A stretch of 18,218 bases of DNA. Origin: Cochliopodium minus (Eukaryota > Discosea > Himatismenida > Cochliopodiidae). The stretch's first letter is position 1. The number at the start of each line of letters is the position of its first letter. The position numbers and the translations under genes were made by a program. Below are positions 15,407 through 18,218 of the stretch, piece by piece. Under the pieces are notes generated by a model. That model saw only the letters and a list, made by a program, of their open reading frames with translations, did no database searches and was not told the origin of the DNA. The stretch lies in the NCBI GenBank assembly GCA_024220525.1, contig JAMYWO010000554.1, positions 1-18,218 of the forward strand, in the 5' to 3' direction.

Positions 15407-18218
15407 TTACTTTTTTGTATCAAATTCCACCACATCCCCTCTTTTCAAAACAAAAGGTTTTGTAGATGAATCTTTGTTGTGAACAAACAAACTTCCAAAC
15501 AAAATTTTCCCTTTTTCTCTTCTGTAGGAAGCAAGAGTGAGTAAAGGTTCTTTGCCTTGTTTGTTTGATTTTTGATCAATGGTGATCATTTGGCATCTAG
15601 CACAAGGACCGACAAAAGAAAAGTTTTGATCTCTGATACTTAAAGTGGATGCAGTATCTTCCCAATGAGGTTTTTTTTTGCCAGAAATAATAAAGTTAGG
15701 TCTAAATCTAACAGGATCTATCCCATCTAATTCAATACCATCAGGAGGGCTTACATCTTTGTATTTTTGTTGAAGTTTTAAAGTCAAATCATGCAAAGAA
15801 CTTCCAGAAATGATAAGGAACTGTGCTTCATTGGAAAAAGCAATCTTAGATTTTGATATGAGCTTTTCATCAACACTTGATGTTTTATTTTCATTTTCTG
15901 TTTGTTTCTCTTCATTTGGAATCTCTCAACGTGGAATTTCTTTGGACCCTTCAGGATCGTTTCTAACAAGAGACAGAAACGCCCACAGCAGTGCTGAACC
16001 ACTCGTTTACTTTACCATAAATTCTCCCATTACACATATCCCCACAAACTTTCAACTCTTGGTTAGGAGGATAAAAAGAAAGAGGAATAGTCAAGGTATC
16101 CATCCCTTTATTAAAAATTTGATTTTTGGGTTTTTTTTAAATTTTTTATAAAGTTTTTATTTTTTTATAATTTTTATTTTTACCATCTTTTTCAATTATC
16201 ATATTTTTGTTTTGAGATCGATAGTGGGTTTGATAAGGGCCAATCTCTTGCTGAGTTTTTGGTTGAGGTAATTTCTCTTCGTCAACCACGACCCATTCTC
16301 TGTCAAACAACAAGCTAAAAATAAAAAATTTAAAATTAAAGTAAAAAAATCAAGAATAAAATTAAAAATAAAAATCTAAAAGTATTCAGCCGAATGATTC
16401 TCATTGAATGCGAATCAGTTCAAAATTATTTTTGAAAATTGAAAATAATTAAATATTCATTGAGCAATTTATTTCATGTAATAATAAATGTTCATGGATT
16501 TCCATAAATAAAAATAAAAAAAATTATTTGGCCTTTAGAAACTACAAAATAAAAATTAAAAATATATAAAAATAAAGAAAAAAATAAAAATAAAAATAAA
16601 AATAAATTAATAAAATAATAATAAAAATGAAAATAAAAATAAAAAAATAAAAATAAAAATAGAAAACGTGAAAATATAAAATTTAAAAATAAAATTAAAT
16701 AAAAATAAAAATAAAATAAAATAAACCAAAAATAAAAATAAACCAAAAATCAATTAAAATTTTTAAAAATAAAAATCAATTAAAATTTTGAAAAAATAAT
16801 GAATCAAAAACAAAAATTATTAATAAATAAAAATTGAAAACAATAATATCAATAAAAATAAAAAGTCAAAAATAAATAAAAATAAAAATAATTCACCCAT
16901 TTTTTCACCGATTCCCAAGTGTCCACAGACAAAGGAGCACAAGATTTGATAGGATAAAGATAAATGGAAGACAAAGTCAATTTGTTGAGGGAGGCAGTAG
17001 CAGTACTACGAGGGAGAACATCAAGATCCACAACCTGTTGGTTAGTGGAATCAATCTCAAAATTTTTTTGGATTTCGAAATTTTTCTTGGAAAAATTATT
17101 TTCAAAATTGTTTTTTTCGGTCAAAAAATATTTTCGGACGAAATTAAGGAAGCGGGAAATATCTTGGTACGTGGAGCAGTAGCCGAAGGAGATGCGGATT
17201 GCTCCGGTGGGTTTTCCCTTGATGAGGTCTTTGTCGTCCCAGCACACGTGGCCCGTTATGAGGTTTTCTTTCACTGCTTCTTCGCTCAATTTGAGGTAGT
17301 GTTGACATGCTCCTGGATTGCAGAAACATCCTTCACAAAAATTTTTTTGAATTATAATTTATAAATTTTTTTTTTGGAATTTCAAAAGAATTTTTTGTAT
17401 TCAAATGAACATTTTTTTCTTTTATTTTGCATTATTTATTAAAAATTAGTACTATTTTTTTTTTTATGAATAATTTGTTTTTGTACTTTTTTTTATTTTA
17501 AATTATTATTATTTATTTTTGTATTCAAATCAACATTTTTTTCTTTTATTTTGCATTATTTATTAAAAATTGGATACCATTTTTTTTTTTTTATGAATAA
17601 TTTGTTTTTGTACTTTTTTTATTTTAAATAATTATTATTTAATTTTTATTTTTATTTTTTATTAATTGTTAATATTATTTATTTTTTATATTTTATATTT
17701 TTTTATATTTTTTTTAGTCCAAAGAAAACACTTTGATAATATTTTTTTTCATTTAAAAAAAAATGTAATTACCAGTCCTAAGATGAATGGACTCAAGAGA
17801 AGCGAGTTTTTCAAACTCAGAGTAACCAACGTAATTTCCGTCCTCCCTCTTCACGCTGAAAGTAAGAGTGGGACCTTGTTTAGAAGGGTCTCTCTTGAAG
17901 TGATAAAGTTCAAAGAGAGGGTTCCCATTTTTGTGTTTCATTTTTTTCATCTTTGTTGCACAATACTCTGTGAGACTGTAACAGTGTCTTTTTTTTTTTT
18001 TTTGCATCAAAAGTAAAAATAAATTTTTTTTATTTTTAGTTTTATTCAGATTTTTTATTTTTTTAATCATATTATTTTTTTTCATTTTTCCTATTTTTTT
18101 TAAATTTTTTTGTTGACAACTTAATTATTTCTTTATTTTTATTTTTTTATTCATTTTAAATTAAATTTATAAATTGTTTAATAAGGGACATGGAAAGCTA
18201 GCGGGTTGAATAAATGTT
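15407..18218 (-). CDS. Molybdenum cofactor sulfurase (MOCOS/ABA3 type), C-terminal part, partial, with apparent frameshifts
   Basis: This enzyme takes sulfur from cysteine with a PLP-dependent NifS-like domain and passes it, via a MOSC domain, to the molybdenum cofactor of xanthine dehydrogenase and aldehyde oxidase. Visible minus-strand exons are 17987-17773, 17330-16897, 16314-16184 and 16105-15407 (TAA); the N-terminal half is off the window. The first exon ends ASLESIHLRTG, and the next opens with the catalytic-cysteine motif CFCNPGACQHY, then GHVCWDDKDLI and GAIRISFGYCST. A linker leads to the MOSC N-domain (SSIYLYPIKSCAPLSVDTW, LLFDREWVVVDEE, LALIKPTIDLK, MDTLTIPL), then EAQFLIISGSSL, RFRPNFIISG and GPCARCQMITID. 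Frames break at an A6 run (16900-16905), near 16270, at an A5 run (16204-16208) and near 15973, with an in-frame TGA at 15928-15930. Outside these spots it is clean. Positions 17988-18218 look intronic. The domain order identifies the full sulfurase rather than a stand-alone MOSC protein. Confidence 0.9.
16500..16770. repeat. AAATAAAAAT-type simple repeat in a sulfurase intron
   Basis: Within the 582-nt minus-strand intron 16896-16315, about 270 bp consist of irregular AAATAAAAAT units. The long Phe/Leu/Tyr-only frame that crosses it on the minus strand is a by-product of the repeat and not a protein. The remaining part of the intron (16381-16500) is less repetitive but holds nothing I recognise. 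Confidence 0.85.
17392..17640. repeat. Two-copy tandem duplication of about 124 bp in a sulfurase intron
   Basis: A block starting TTTTTGTATTCAAAT near 17392 and ending in an ATT-rich run is repeated directly from about 17516. The copies share TTTTGCATTATTTATTAAAA and ATGAATAATTTGTTTTTGTA and differ by a few substitutions and by T-run lengths (GAAC/CAAC, TTAGTACTA/TTGGATACCA). The whole duplication lies inside the 442-nt intron 17772-17331, between the exons that encode the two halves of the LRTG-CFCNPGAC motif. It looks like a recent local duplication; no terminal repeats or target-site duplications suggest a transposon. Confidence 0.85.

Noticed and set aside
15928-15930. In-frame TGA in the sulfurase read as selenocysteine or a reassigned codon
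   Set aside because: The site is a poorly conserved linker where no cysteine is expected, no selenocysteine element is visible, and TGA ends the JMJD5 gene normally.
16492-16746. 84-codon minus-strand frame made almost only of Phe, Tyr, Leu and Ile
   Set aside because: It is the translation of a simple AAATAAAAAT repeat inside a sulfurase intron.
16964-17364. Plus-strand frames of 72 and 108 codons
   Set aside because: They are antisense to the sulfurase exon that carries CFCNPGAC and ISFGY; no independent support.
1-18218. A search for a new defence, mobile or biosynthetic system
   Set aside because: Every well-supported gene belongs to a known eukaryotic housekeeping or adaptor family; I see no transposase, integrase, inverted terminal repeats or functionally linked unknown genes.

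Overview
The window is a gene-dense, very AT-rich piece of nuclear DNA from a unicellular, mitochondriate eukaryote. The evidence is many short GT-AG introns (27 nearly all between about 50 and 340 nt), A-rich leaders directly before start codons, and typically eukaryotic genes: mitochondrial import (TIM9), heme A synthase (COX15), frataxin, importin beta, the tRNA methyltransferase TRM11, a JmjC protein of the JMJD5/KDM8 family and an eukaryotic-type molybdenum cofactor sulfurase. TAA, TAG and TGA all end recognisable genes, so the genetic code looks standard. COX15 implies an aerobic, cytochrome-aa3-type respiratory chain. I cannot name the lineage; the composition recalls amoeboid protists such as dictyostelids or heteroloboseans, but that is only an impression.

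Layout, left to right: an ATAAAAA tandem repeat (1-72); the last exon of a probable antibiotic-biosynthesis-monooxygenase-fold protein on the minus strand (74-361); a largely empty stretch with one weak, broken coding candidate (1067-1423); a six-exon ankyrin-repeat gene (minus, 1510-3147); COX15 (plus, 3271-5438); frataxin (plus, 5536-6308); TIM9 (minus, 6486-6875); TRM11 (plus, 7054-9976); JMJD5/KDM8 (minus, 10083-11651); importin beta (plus, 11852-15236); and the C-terminal part of a molybdenum cofactor sulfurase (minus, from 15407 off the right edge). Genes are packed with 100-200 bp between them, in divergent and convergent pairs. COX15 and frataxin are tandem neighbours and both serve mitochondrial heme and iron metabolism; with TIM9 next door there are three mitochondrial genes in a row, which may be chance.

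Most genes rebuild into clean, phase-consistent exon chains. Two do not. COX15 from its second exon on, and the middle of the molybdenum cofactor sulfurase, can only be read by hopping frames every few dozen bases, although conserved residues on both sides of each break are intact. The two indel-dense zones (about 3.95-5.34 kb and 15.93-16.91 kb) contrast with roughly 9 kb of clean sequence between them. Uncorrected base-calling errors in poorly polished patches are the simplest explanation; decayed copies are the main alternative. I found no convincing new system, mobile element, CRISPR array or RNA gene.
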